Positions 1-8,201 of a DNA stretch of 64,000 nucleotides are shown here, one piece after another. The stretch comes from Streptomyces olindensis. Its GTDB lineage: Bacteria > Actinomycetota > Actinomycetes > Streptomycetales > Streptomycetaceae. The notes under the pieces were generated by a model. It saw only the letters and a list, made by a program, of their open reading frames with translations, searched no databases and was not told where the DNA came from. The number at the start of each line of letters is the position of its first letter. Positions within the stretch are counted from its first letter, which is position 1. The stretch covers positions 124,001 through 188,000 of the forward strand of contig JJOH01000098.1 of assembly GCA_000696115.1 (NCBI GenBank), written 5' to 3'. Both the position numbers and the translations under genes were made by a program.

Positions 1-1
1 C

Positions 2-1411
2 CTGGACTGGATGGTGTTCACCGAGCACTCCAACTTCGGGCACGCCGACTTCGGCGCGGCGCTGGAGCACGAGGAGATCCTCCGGGCGCGGGCGGAGAAC
101 CCGCGCCAGCTGATCTTCCAGGGCCTGGAGTGGTACATCCCGGCGGCCGAGCACTGCACGGTGTTCACCGCGCCCGGCCCGCACGAGGTCGACGTGCTCA
201 CCCGTTTCGAGCGCGCCTACGACGGCAAGCTCCTCGCCTACGACAAGGGCGGCCCCGCCGACGCGGACACCGCCCGCAACGAGGCGCACGCCGTGAAGGC
301 CCTCAAGTGGCTGGCCGAGCAGCGCCGTTCGGGCTACGTCGACGACGTCCTGGTCCTCGCCAACCATCCCATGCGCCTCGGCATCGACTCCCCGCACGAG
401 ATGCGCAACTGGCGGGACGCGGCCCCCGGCATCATGATCGGCATGGAGGGCGCGCCCGGCGCCCAGGGCGCGGCCATCCCCGGCTGGCGCGGGGCGAACT
501 CGATCCGCGGCGAGTACGAGAACAAGCCGTCCGCGCAGTCCTGGCCCGGCTACCCGGCGGACGCCTACCTGACCTACGGCGGCTTCGACTGGGCGACCGC
601 GACCGTCGGCGGGCTGTGGGACTCGATGCTCGCCGAGGGCCGGCTGTTCTCCGTCACCACCAACTCCGACGCCCACCGGATCGTCTTCGACACCTGGAAG
701 AACGGCGACTGGCAGCCCGGCCAGAGCTTCGACACCACCGGGAAGCTGCCCGACCCGGTGAACACCACCACCCCGCAGCCCGGCAGCGACTTCTGGCCCG
801 GCCAGTTCAGCCGCACCCACGTGGGGGTGACGCGCTACGGCTACCGTGCGGTCATGGCGGGGCTGCGCGCGGGCCGCGTCTGGGTCGACCACGGGCATCT
901 GCTCGACGGGCTCGACGTCCGGCTGAAGCGGGAGCGCGACCGGGGCCGGGGTGTGACGCTCGGCGGCCGGCTGCGGGTCCGCGCGGGCGAGAGGCTGACG
1001 CTGGAGGTCACGGTGACGACCGCCTCCCGCCCCAACCCGCAGGGCATCCTGCCCGAGTTGGCGCACGTGGACGTCATCCGCGGCGCGGTGCGCGGGCCCG
1101 TCACCGACCGCGACTCCTGGAAGGCCCCCGACACGCGGGTCGTCCGGTCGCAGGACGTGTCCGGCCGCACGGGCACCTACACCCTGCGCATCCCGCTCAC
1201 CGCGGGCGAGGAGTCCTTCTACGTCCGGCTGCGCGGCAGCGACGGCAACCGGCACGGCACCGGCTACCTCGGCGCCGCGGTCGACCCGCACGGGCCGGTG
1301 CCGCACGCGCCCGGGGACGGTGACCCGTGGGCCGATACGTGGTTCTATGCGAACCCCGTGTTCGTCGACGTGGAAGGGGGGTCGACGGGCGGCCGGTCAC
1401 CGGCCCGGTGA
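2..1411 (+). CDS. PHP-domain metallophosphoesterase family protein, 5'-partial
   Basis: The reading frame is open from the window edge, so the true start lies upstream and at least 469 residues are visible. The visible N-terminus (WMVFTEHSNFGHADF) and later His/Asp clusters (VLANHP near residue 120, NSDAHR near 220) fit a polymerase-and-histidinol-phosphatase (PHP) fold, whose members are metal-dependent phosphoesterases. The C-terminal ~150 residues are beta-rich and look like an accessory Ig-like domain ending in FVDVEGG. Substrate is unknown. An internal ATG at 11 is only a by-product of the truncation. A secreted PHP protein is likely, but the signal peptide would be outside the window. 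Confidence 0.75.
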   Translation: MDWMVFTEHSNFGHADFGAALEHEEILRARAENPRQLIFQGLEWYIPAAEHCTVFTAPGPHEVDVLTRFERAYDGKLLAYDKGGPADADTARNEAHAVKALKWLAEQRRSGYVDDVLVLANHPMRLGIDSPHEMRNWRDAAPGIMIGMEGAPGAQGAAIPGWRGANSIRGEYENKPSAQSWPGYPADAYLTYGGFDWATATVGGLWDSMLAEGRLFSVTTNSDAHRIVFDTWKNGDWQPGQSFDTTGKLPDPVNTTTPQPGSDFWPGQFSRTHVGVTRYGYRAVMAGLRAGRVWVDHGHLLDGLDVRLKRERDRGRGVTLGGRLRVRAGERLTLEVTVTTASRPNPQGILPELAHVDVIRGAVRGPVTDRDSWKAPDTRVVRSQDVSGRTGTYTLRIPLTAGEESFYVRLRGSDGNRHGTGYLGAAVDPHGPVPHAPGDGDPWADTWFYANPVFVDVEGGSTGGRSPAR

Positions 1412-1537
1412 CGAGTCTGTGAACGCTGCCGCAGCGGCGGCACCCTGCGGGTGCGGATGATCCCGCCCGGGGTGTGCGCGGTGGCGACGGCCGTGCACGC
1501 GTACCAGCAGGTCACGGACTGATCGGGCGGAGGTACG

Positions 1538-2374
1538 GTGGGCCGCGTGACCGGTGAAGAGTCGCTGCGGCCCCAGTCCCTCATGCTGACGTTCCTGGGC
1601 GACCAGGTGCTCGGCCGTGACGTGTGCGTGTACTCGGGCAGCGTCATCGACGTGTTCGCCCGCGCCGGGATCGGCGAGCAGGCCACCCGGTCCACGCTGA
1701 CCCGCATGGTGGGCCGGGGCCTGCTGCGCCGCCAGCGCGAGGGCCGCCGCATGTACTTCGGGCTGACCGAGCGTTCGGCGGCGGTGCTGCGCGACGGCGA
1801 GCGGCGCATCTGGCAGACCGGTGCCGTCAACCGGCACTGGGACGGCACCTGGACGCTGCTCGGCTTCTCGCTGCCCGAGTCCTGGCAGCGCCAGCGCCAC
1901 GACCTGCGCTCCCAGCTGACCTGGAGCGGCTTCGGCCCGCTGTTCAACGGCCTGTGGATCGCCCCGGGCGAGGTCGACGTGTCGGCCCTGGTGGCCGAGC
2001 TCGGCCTGTCCGCGCACGTGAAGGTGTTCCGGGCGCACGCGGACGCCGGCATGGACATCGGCCAGATGATCGAGGAGACCTGGGAGCTGTCCGACCTGGC
2101 CGCCGGCTACGCGGGGTTCGTACGGCGCTGGCAGCCCTGGGAGGACGGTCTCCCGGAGGCCGACGAGGCGCTCGTGCTGCGGCTGCGGCTCCAGACGGAG
2201 TGGCTGCGGATCGTCCGGCGGGACCCGCGGCTGCCCGTCAAACACCTGCCGGACGACTGGCCGGCGGAACAGGCCGAGAAGACGTTCCGGGCCGTGCACG
2301 AGCGGCTCTCACCGCTCGCCCGTGCCGCCTCGGAACGCCTTCTGGACCTGGTGCCCGCGCGGCCTCAGGCGTAG
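1538..2374 (+). CDS. PaaX family transcriptional regulator
   Basis: This 278-residue protein has the three-part PaaX layout: an N-terminal winged helix (residues ~15-90, with TRSTLTRMVGRGLLRRQ), a central region (WTLLGFSLPESWQRQRHDLRSQLTWSGFGPL, ~105-140) and a PaaX C-terminal domain (~185-270). PaaX proteins repress phenylacetate or other CoA-ester catabolic genes and respond to acyl-CoA ligands. GGAGG at 1529-1533 lies 4 nt before the GTG at 1538; an in-frame GTG at 1547 is the alternative start. It converges on the acyl-CoA degradation operon and overlaps the MaoC gene by 10 bp, so it may control that operon (inference). Confidence 0.88.
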   Translation: MGRVTGEESLRPQSLMLTFLGDQVLGRDVCVYSGSVIDVFARAGIGEQATRSTLTRMVGRGLLRRQREGRRMYFGLTERSAAVLRDGERRIWQTGAVNRHWDGTWTLLGFSLPESWQRQRHDLRSQLTWSGFGPLFNGLWIAPGEVDVSALVAELGLSAHVKVFRAHADAGMDIGQMIEETWELSDLAAGYAGFVRRWQPWEDGLPEADEALVLRLRLQTEWLRIVRRDPRLPVKHLPDDWPAEQAEKTFRAVHERLSPLARAASERLLDLVPARPQA

Positions 2375-2820
2375 AACCGCGACAGGCTCTGCAGCACCGC
2401 GGCCGGCTTGCCGCCGCCCTCGATCTCGATGGCGCCCTCGACGGTGATCTGCACACCGCCCGGCACGTCCTCGACCTCGGCGAGCCTCGCCGTGAGCCGG
2501 ATGCGGGAGCCGGCCTTCACCGGAGCGGGGAAGCGCACCTTGTTCAGGCCGTAGTTGACCTTCGTCGTCACGCCCTGGACGTCCAGCAGTTCGGTGAAGA
2601 GCGGGATGAAGAGGGAGAGCGTGAGGTAGCCGTGCGCGATGGGGGCGCCGAAGGGGCCCTCCTTGGCGCGCTCGGGGTCGACGTGGATCCACTGGTGGTC
2701 GCCCGTGGCGTCGGCGAAGGTGTCGATCCGCTCCTGGGTGACCTCGATCCACTCGCTGGTGCCGAGGTCGCTCCCGGCGAGCTTCTTCAGTTCGTCGAGG
2801 CCGTTGACGGTGATGCTCAT
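2365..2820 (-). CDS. MaoC family enoyl-CoA hydratase
   Basis: A 151-residue single hot-dog-fold hydratase. The hydratase-2 signature is visible as ATGDHQWIHVDPERA followed by GAPIAHGYLTLSL (residues ~38-75), giving the catalytic Asp/His pair. It would hydrate a 2-enoyl-CoA to a 3-hydroxyacyl-CoA in the cytoplasm. It is the last gene of the minus-strand operon SDR-amidohydrolase-ligase-MaoC, 8 bp after the acyl-CoA ligase. The open frame continues upstream but that part is antisense-like; the ATG at 2820 matches the family N-terminus. Confidence 0.9.
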   Translation of the reverse strand: MSITVNGLDELKKLAGSDLGTSEWIEVTQERIDTFADATGDHQWIHVDPERAKEGPFGAPIAHGYLTLSLFIPLFTELLDVQGVTTKVNYGLNKVRFPAPVKAGSRIRLTARLAEVEDVPGGVQITVEGAIEIEGGGKPAAVLQSLSRFYA

Positions 2821-2828
2821 ACGGTTCC

Positions 2829-4331
2829 TTACTGGTTGCCGTAGCGCTTGCGCACACGGGACTTGAGGAGCTTTCCGGAGGCGGTGCGGGGCAGTTCGTC
2901 CGCCAGCACCACCGATTTCGGGATCTTGTACTTGGCGAGGTGTCCCGCGAGCCCGGCGAGCACCTCGTCGGGGTCGAGCGCGGCGCCCGCGCGGGGCACG
3001 ACGACCGCGCGCGGCACCTCGCCCCACTTGTCGTCCGGCACCCCGATCACCGCGCACTCGACGATGTCCGGGTGGGCGAGGAGCCGGTCCTCGATCTCGG
3101 CGGGGTAGATGTTCTCGCCGCCCGAGATGATCATGTCCTTGATGCGGTCGACGATGTGGACGTATCCGTCCTCGTCGACCTGGGCGGCGTCGCCGCTGCG
3201 GAACCAGCCGTCCGCGAAGGACGCGGCCGTCTCCTCGGGCAGCCCCCAGTAGCCGGGCATCACGTGCGGCCCGCGCACCACGACCTCGCCGACCTCGCCG
3301 ACGTCGACCGGCGTGAGGTCGGGCCGTACGACGCGGACGTCGCTGAAGAAGTGCGGCACGCCCGCCGACCCCGCCTTGCTCACGGCGTGCTCGGCGTCCA
3401 GGAAGAGCGTGCCGGGGGCGGCCTCGGTCATGCCGTAGCCCTGGAGGAAGGTCAGACCACGCTCCTGGTAGGCGGCGATCAGCGGGGTCGGGACCGGGGA
3501 GCCGCCGCAGGTCAGGATCCGCAGCGACGACAGGTCGGCGGCCGGCCAGCGCGGGTGCCGGGCCACCTGGTCGAACATGGTCGGCACACCGAACATGAAG
3601 GTGATCCGGTGCCGTTCGATCAGGTCGAAGGTGGCGTCCGGGTCGAACGCCTCGACCAGGACGCAGGTGCCGCCCTTCAGCAGGACCGGCAGGGTCAGCA
3701 TGTTCAGCCCGGCCGTGTGGAACAGCGGGGCCGAGACCAGGGCGCGCTCGTCGGCGATCAGATCGGTGTCGACGAGGACGTTGACCGCGTTCCAGGTGAG
3801 GTTGCCGTGGGTGAGCATGGCGCCCTTGGGGCGGCCGGTCGTGCCCGAGGTGTACATGATGATGCAGGTGTCGTCGGCGCCGACGGGTTCGTCGATCGGC
3901 TCCGCGGGCGCCTCGGCGATCGCCGCCTCGTACTCGGGCCCCACCTCGACGTAGGCGCGGACGTCCGTGCTGCCCGGCAGGCCCGCGACCAGACCGGCGT
4001 GGGACGGGCCGTAGACCAGGGCCTTCGCGCCGGAGTCGGCGAGCTGGTACGCGATCTCCGGCCCGGCGAGGCGGATGTTGAGCGGGACGAAGACAGCGCC
4101 GAGCGTGCCGGCCGCGAACAGGGTCTCCAGGTAGGAGGGGTGGTTCGGGCCGAGGTAGGCGATCCGGTCGCCGCGGCGCACGCCCCGGGCGCGCAGGGCG
4201 TGGGCCAGGCGCGTGGTCCGGGTGTGCAGCGTGCCGTAGTCGATGGCGTGCTCACCGTGGATCAGGGCGGTGCGGTGCGGGGTCTTGCGGGCCCGGCGTG
4301 CGGGCCACGACCCCAGTCCCTCGTTGCGCAT
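2829..4331 (-). CDS. Acyl-CoA synthetase (AMP-forming), FadD type
   Basis: A 500-residue ANL-superfamily ligase. The ATP-binding P-loop YTSGTTGRPKGAM lies near residue 160, the hinge/A8 region DRIKDMIISGGENIYPAEIE near 410, and the C-terminal catalytic lysine in RTASGKLLKSR near 486. It activates a carboxylic acid to the acyl-CoA through an acyl-adenylate. Length and C-terminal motif resemble FadD3-type ligases, but the substrate cannot be read from sequence. It begins 10 bp after the amidohydrolase stop and ends 8 bp before MaoC, in a degradation operon. Confidence 0.93.
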   Translation of the reverse strand: MRNEGLGSWPARRARKTPHRTALIHGEHAIDYGTLHTRTTRLAHALRARGVRRGDRIAYLGPNHPSYLETLFAAGTLGAVFVPLNIRLAGPEIAYQLADSGAKALVYGPSHAGLVAGLPGSTDVRAYVEVGPEYEAAIAEAPAEPIDEPVGADDTCIIMYTSGTTGRPKGAMLTHGNLTWNAVNVLVDTDLIADERALVSAPLFHTAGLNMLTLPVLLKGGTCVLVEAFDPDATFDLIERHRITFMFGVPTMFDQVARHPRWPAADLSSLRILTCGGSPVPTPLIAAYQERGLTFLQGYGMTEAAPGTLFLDAEHAVSKAGSAGVPHFFSDVRVVRPDLTPVDVGEVGEVVVRGPHVMPGYWGLPEETAASFADGWFRSGDAAQVDEDGYVHIVDRIKDMIISGGENIYPAEIEDRLLAHPDIVECAVIGVPDDKWGEVPRAVVVPRAGAALDPDEVLAGLAGHLAKYKIPKSVVLADELPRTASGKLLKSRVRKRYGNQ

Positions 4332-4341
4332 GTCACGCCCC

Positions 4342-5229
4342 TTACGTCTTGGTCAGCCCGAGCAGGCGGGCGGCGTTCTCCTTGAGGATCTTCGGCCGCA
4401 CCTCGTCCTTGATCGACAGCTTCTCGAAGTCGGCGAGCCAGCGGTCGGGGGTGAGGACGGGGAAGTCGGATCCGAAGAGCACCTTGTCCTTCAGCAGCGT
4501 GTTCGCGTACTGCACGAGCTGCGGCGGGAAGTACTTCGGCGACCAGCCGGACAGGTCGATGTGCACGCCCGGCTTGTGCGTGGCGACGGCGAGGGCCTCG
4601 TCCTGCCAGGGGAAGGACGGGTGCGCCAGGATGATCTTCAGATGCGGGAAGTCGGCGGCGACGTCGTCGACGTGGAGGGGGTTGGAGTACTTGAGGCGGA
4701 TGCCGCCGCCGCCCGGGACTCCGGCGCCGATGCCCGTCTGGCCGGTGTGGAAGAGGGCGATGGTGCCGGTCTCCTCGATCACCTCGTACAGGTCGTACGC
4801 CACGGCCCGGTCGTTGGGGAAGAACCCCTGGATGCTGGGGTGGAACTTGAAGCCCTTGACCCCGTACTCCTCGACCAGCCGGCGGGCCTGCCGTACGCCC
4901 GCCTTCCCCCGGAAGGGGTCGATGGAGGCGAAGGGGATGAGGACGTCGGCGTTGGCTGCGGCCGCCTCGGCGACCTCCTCGTTCGGGACGGGCGGGGTGC
5001 CGGTGGCGGACTCGGCGTCCACCGTGAAGATCACGGCGGCCATGTTCCGCTCCCGGTAGTAGGCGGCCGTCTCCTCCAGCGTGGGCTTCCGCTTGCCCTC
5101 GACCTTGAAGTAGGCCGAGGAGGCGTCGTGCAGGTCGTCGTCCAGGGAGGAGTGTCCTTTGGAGGACACCTCCGCGTGGGTGTGGACGTCGATCGCGACC
5201 AGTGACTCCGGGTCCATCACGGGGTCCAT
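4342..5229 (-). CDS. Amidohydrolase-2 (ACMSD-like) family protein
   Basis: A 295-residue TIM-barrel metal-dependent hydrolase or decarboxylase. The metal-binding HxH is in AIDVHTHAEV near residue 16; further ligands are FHTGQTG, the His of IILAHPSFPW and the Asp of LFGSDFPVLTPD. The family includes ACMSD and 2-pyrone or ring-cleavage-product hydrolases, so a ring-opening or decarboxylation step before CoA activation is plausible (inference). The ATG at 5229 shares one base with the SDR TGA (TGATG), indicating translational coupling and favouring this start over the ATG at 5217. Confidence 0.88.
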   Translation of the reverse strand: MDPVMDPESLVAIDVHTHAEVSSKGHSSLDDDLHDASSAYFKVEGKRKPTLEETAAYYRERNMAAVIFTVDAESATGTPPVPNEEVAEAAAANADVLIPFASIDPFRGKAGVRQARRLVEEYGVKGFKFHPSIQGFFPNDRAVAYDLYEVIEETGTIALFHTGQTGIGAGVPGGGGIRLKYSNPLHVDDVAADFPHLKIILAHPSFPWQDEALAVATHKPGVHIDLSGWSPKYFPPQLVQYANTLLKDKVLFGSDFPVLTPDRWLADFEKLSIKDEVRPKILKENAARLLGLTKT

Positions 5230-6146
5230 CACGCCTCCGGGAGCTTCGGCGCCGGGATGCCGACCGACTGGAGTTCGGCGCCGACCGAGGTGGGCCAGGC
5301 GTCCGCCAGGGCGCCGGGGGTCCAGCCGCCGTCGGAGTAGGCCGCCCTGATCTCCTGCGGATGCGACCAGAGTGCCACCTTGTCGCCACCGATGCCGATG
5401 CACTGACCGGTCACACCGCGCGCGGCCTCGGAGGCGAGGAACGGGACGAGGGCCGCGCAGTCCTCCGGGGTGCCGAAGCCCTCGCCCTTGCGGAGGAAGT
5501 CCGGGAGCGGCTCGCCGTTCCTCATGGCCTCGATGTACGGGGCGAAGGCGGGGATGGTCTCGGTCATCGCCGTCGCGGCGACCGGCACGATCGCGTTGAC
5601 GGTGATGTTCGCGCGGCCCAGCTCCATGGACCAGGTGCGCGCCATCGCCGCGATACCGGCCTTGGCGGCGGCGTAGTTCGTCTGGCCGAAGTTGCCGCGC
5701 TGTCCGGCCGGGGAGCCGACCAGGATCAGCGAGCCGCCCTCGCCCTGCTCGCGCATCCGCACGGCGGCGGCCCGGGCGCAGGTGAAGGTGCCCTTCAGAT
5801 GCGTGGTGATCACGGCGTCGAAGTCGTCGTCGGTCATCTTCCACAGCACCTTGTCGCGCAGGATGCCCGCGTTGGTGACCAGGACGTCCAGCCGGCCGAA
5901 CTCCTCGACCGCGCGGGCGACCAGCCGGTCCGCCGCCTCGGTCGTGCCGACCGGGACCACCTCGGCCACGGCCGTGCCGCCCGCCTCGGTGAGGGACTTC
6001 ACGGCCGCCTCGGCCACCGCCTCGTCGACGTCGTTGACGACCACGGACGCGCCGTGGGCGGCCAGGGCATGGGCATAGGCGAGGCCGAGGCCCCGGCCGC
6101 TTCCGGTGACGACGGCGGCCTTGCCGGTGAGATCGATGCTGGGCAC
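5229..6146 (-). CDS. Short-chain dehydrogenase/reductase (3-hydroxyacyl-CoA type)
   Basis: An NAD(P)-dependent classical SDR, 305 residues from the GTG at 6146. Motifs are TGSGRGLG (cofactor binding), NAG, a Ser in LVGSPAGQRG and YAAAK (catalytic Tyr/Lys). Its length and C-terminal extension match SDRs that act in side-chain or ring beta-oxidation of acyl-CoA substrates. An in-frame ATG at 6164 lacks a ribosome-binding site, while GTG 6146 has GAAGGGA about 7 nt upstream, so the shorter form is preferred. It is the first gene of the operon and diverges from the MarR gene. Confidence 0.88.
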   Translation of the reverse strand: MPSIDLTGKAAVVTGSGRGLGLAYAHALAAHGASVVVNDVDEAVAEAAVKSLTEAGGTAVAEVVPVGTTEAADRLVARAVEEFGRLDVLVTNAGILRDKVLWKMTDDDFDAVITTHLKGTFTCARAAAVRMREQGEGGSLILVGSPAGQRGNFGQTNYAAAKAGIAAMARTWSMELGRANITVNAIVPVAATAMTETIPAFAPYIEAMRNGEPLPDFLRKGEGFGTPEDCAALVPFLASEAARGVTGQCIGIGGDKVALWSHPQEIRAAYSDGGWTPGALADAWPTSVGAELQSVGIPAPKLPEA

Positions 6147-6204
6147 GAGCGGGTCCCTTCGCATGGTGATACGGGCGGTGCGGCTACGAGATCGAAGCTA
6201 AGAG

Positions 6205-6232
6205 CAATAATTGTTGTCGTCAATAGTTGTTG
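6205..6232. promoter_or_regulatory. Direct repeat, likely MarR operator
   Basis: Two 12-bp copies of CAATARTTGTTG (6205-6216 and 6221-6232) differ at one base and are spaced 16 bp start to start. The first contains the palindrome CAAT-A-ATTG. They sit in an AT-rich patch in the divergent SDR/MarR intergenic region, where an operator controlling both directions is expected. Binding is inferred. Confidence 0.55.
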
Positions 6233-6313
6233 CCATCCGCCGTGTGCGGGACACTGGACCGGACCAGCGTTCGCCGCACGACCAGGGAGCCCGCCATCAG
6301 CCGCCAGCACGCC

Positions 6314-6775
6314 ATGAACCAGGCCCCCATCGACGCCCACGAGCCGTGGATGCGCGGGCTGCACGCCGACACGGGCTACCTGCTGTACCGCCTGGGCCTG
6401 CGCTCGGGGCAGCTGTTCAACGCCTGCCTCCAGGAGTCGGGCCTGCGCCTGCGCCACTACGCGGTGCTGCGCTTCCTCGCCACCTCCGACGGCACCCTCC
6501 AGCGCGAGCTGAGCGCCCGGCTCGGCTACGACCCGAGCGCGATCGTCGGCCTGGTCGACGACCTGGAGAAGCTGGGCTTCGCCGAGCGCCGCCCCTCCCC
6601 CGACGACCGCCGCAGCCGGATCGTCGTGCTGACCGAGAGCGGCCGCGCGTTCCTCCGTGACACCGACGAGGCCGGCCAGCGGGTGACCGGCGAACTGCTG
6701 GGCCCCCTGGACCCGGCCGAGCGGGAGACGCTGCACGCGCTGCTGCTGCGGATCGCAGAGGACGGACTGAACTGA
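6314..6775 (+). CDS. MarR family transcriptional regulator
   Basis: A 153-residue winged-helix regulator. It shows LQRELSARLGYDPSAIVGLVDDLEKLGFAERR (recognition helix) followed by the wing PSPDDRRSRIVVLTESGR, the classic MarR signature. It probably represses the divergent acyl-CoA degradation operon and perhaps the downstream MHS operon, relieved by an aromatic acid or CoA thioester (inference). The ATG at 6314 has a poor ribosome-binding site. A good AGGGAG (6284-6289) precedes an in-frame ATC at 6296, six codons upstream, so the true start is uncertain. Confidence 0.9.
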   Translation: MNQAPIDAHEPWMRGLHADTGYLLYRLGLRSGQLFNACLQESGLRLRHYAVLRFLATSDGTLQRELSARLGYDPSAIVGLVDDLEKLGFAERRPSPDDRRSRIVVLTESGRAFLRDTDEAGQRVTGELLGPLDPAERETLHALLLRIAEDGLN

Positions 6776-6777
6776 TG

Positions 6778-6792
6778 TTGTGCAAATGATTG
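6778..6792. promoter_or_regulatory. Possible further MarR half-sites
   Basis: TTG-TG-CAA (6778-6785) overlaps CAA-ATGA-TTG (6783-6792) immediately after the MarR stop and before the MHS transporter. It resembles the CAA/TTG elements of the divergent operator, but the match is loose. Confidence 0.25.
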
Positions 6793-6854
6793 ACGGCTGC
6801 ACGTCTGGTGCCTAACTTCACGGGGCAACCGAGACCCGTCCCCAGGGAGCTCCC

Positions 6855-8201
6855 GTGCAGCCATCCACCCCCGCCGCTCAACCCGCCCCCGATTCCCGGC
6901 AGTTGCGCCGCGTCGCGATCTCCGGACTGCTCGGCACGGCCGTCGAGTTCTACGACTTCCTCGTCTACGGAACCGTCGCCGCGCTCGTCTTCGGCGACCT
7001 GTTCTTCCCGCGGGCCGACCCGGCGGTCGGCACCATCGCGGCGTTCGGCACGTTCGCCGCGGGCTACCTGGCCCGCCCGCTGGGCGGCATCGTCTTCGGC
7101 CACTTCGGCGACCGGCTCGGCCGCAAGTCGATGATGCTGCTGACCATGGTCCTGATGGGCTGCGGCAGCTTCCTCATCGGCCTGCTGCCGACGTACGACG
7201 CGATCGGCGTCTGGGCGCCGGTCCTGCTCGTCGCCCTGCGCGTCGTGCAGGGCCTCGCGATCGGCGGCGAGTGGGGCGGCGCGATGCTGATGGTCGTCGA
7301 GCACGCCGAGCACGCGCAGGGGTCCCGGCGCGGCTTCTGGTCCAGCTTCACCCAGCTCGGCGCCCCGCTCGGTTCCGTGCTGTCCGCCGGTGTGGTCACC
7401 CTGGTCGCCACGCTGCCCGACGACGACTTCCGCTCCTGGGGCTGGCGGGTGCCGTTCCTGCTGAGCATCGTGCTGCTGGCCGTCGGGCTGTTCGTGCGCC
7501 TGAAGGTCGCCGAGAGTCCGCTGTTCGCGCAGGTCAAGCGGGAGCCCGTGGACAAGCCGCCGATCGTGGAGGTGCTGCGCCGCCCGAAGCCGGTACTGCT
7601 GGCCGCGTGCGTCGGCATAGGCGCGTTCACCACCCAGTCGCTGCTGACCAGCTTCATGATCTCCTACGCCGTCGACCAGGGGTACACCCGCCCGCAGGTG
7701 CTGACCGCGGTGACCGTCGCCTCCTGCGTGGCCCTCGCCGTACTGCCCGCCGCGTCCGCGCTGTCGGACCGGGTCGGTCGCCGGCCCGTCGTGCTCGCCG
7801 GTGCCGTCGCCTCGGCGGCGCTCGCCTTCCCCGTGCTGGCCCTGGTCGACTCCGGCTCGCCCGGCCTGCTGATCCTCGCCCTGGCCCTCGGCCACGGCGT
7901 CGCCCAGTCCACGATGTACGGGCCGCTCGGCGCCCTGCTCACCGAGATGTTCGGCACCCGCGTCCGCTACACCGGCGCCTCCCTCGGCTACCAGGGGGCG
8001 ACCCTGATCGGCGCCGGGTTCTCCCCGCTGATCGCCGGCAGCCTCCTCGCGTCCTTCGGCGGCGGCAGCACCCCGGTGTCGCTGCTGCTGTGCACGGGCG
8101 CGGCGATCACCGCCGTCACCGTGTGGCGGCTGCGCGAGACCCACACGGACGCCCTGGACTCCCCCACCGCCACCCCCACCCTGGAAGGAACCCCGCGTTG
8201 A
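6855..8201 (+). CDS. MHS family MFS transporter (metabolite:H+ symporter)
   Basis: A 448-residue, 12-helix major facilitator protein of the metabolite:H+ symporter group. It shows the N-terminal signature AVEFYDFLVYG and the loop 2-3 motif GHFGDRLGRKSMM. The family imports organic acids such as shikimate, citrate, aromatic acids and betaine. The GTG start at 6855 has AGGGAG at 6844-6849. It is followed by a TTGA-coupled secreted hydrolase and an IclR regulator, so uptake of a product released outside the cell is a reasonable reading. Confidence 0.92.
   Translation: MQPSTPAAQPAPDSRQLRRVAISGLLGTAVEFYDFLVYGTVAALVFGDLFFPRADPAVGTIAAFGTFAAGYLARPLGGIVFGHFGDRLGRKSMMLLTMVLMGCGSFLIGLLPTYDAIGVWAPVLLVALRVVQGLAIGGEWGGAMLMVVEHAEHAQGSRRGFWSSFTQLGAPLGSVLSAGVVTLVATLPDDDFRSWGWRVPFLLSIVLLAVGLFVRLKVAESPLFAQVKREPVDKPPIVEVLRRPKPVLLAACVGIGAFTTQSLLTSFMISYAVDQGYTRPQVLTAVTVASCVALAVLPAASALSDRVGRRPVVLAGAVASAALAFPVLALVDSGSPGLLILALALGHGVAQSTMYGPLGALLTEMFGTRVRYTGASLGYQGATLIGAGFSPLIAGSLLASFGGGSTPVSLLLCTGAAITAVTVWRLRETHTDALDSPTATPTLEGTPR

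Noticed and set aside
1345..2299. Long minus-strand frames opposite the PaaX gene and many similar long opposite-strand frames
   Set aside because: High GC produces long antisense frames; their Arg/Pro/Gly composition and lack of domains mark them as shadows.
2821..3057. N-terminal extension of the MaoC gene to 3057
   Set aside because: The extra 79 residues are Arg/Gly-rich antisense-type sequence overlapping the acyl-CoA ligase; family conservation starts at the ATG at 2820.
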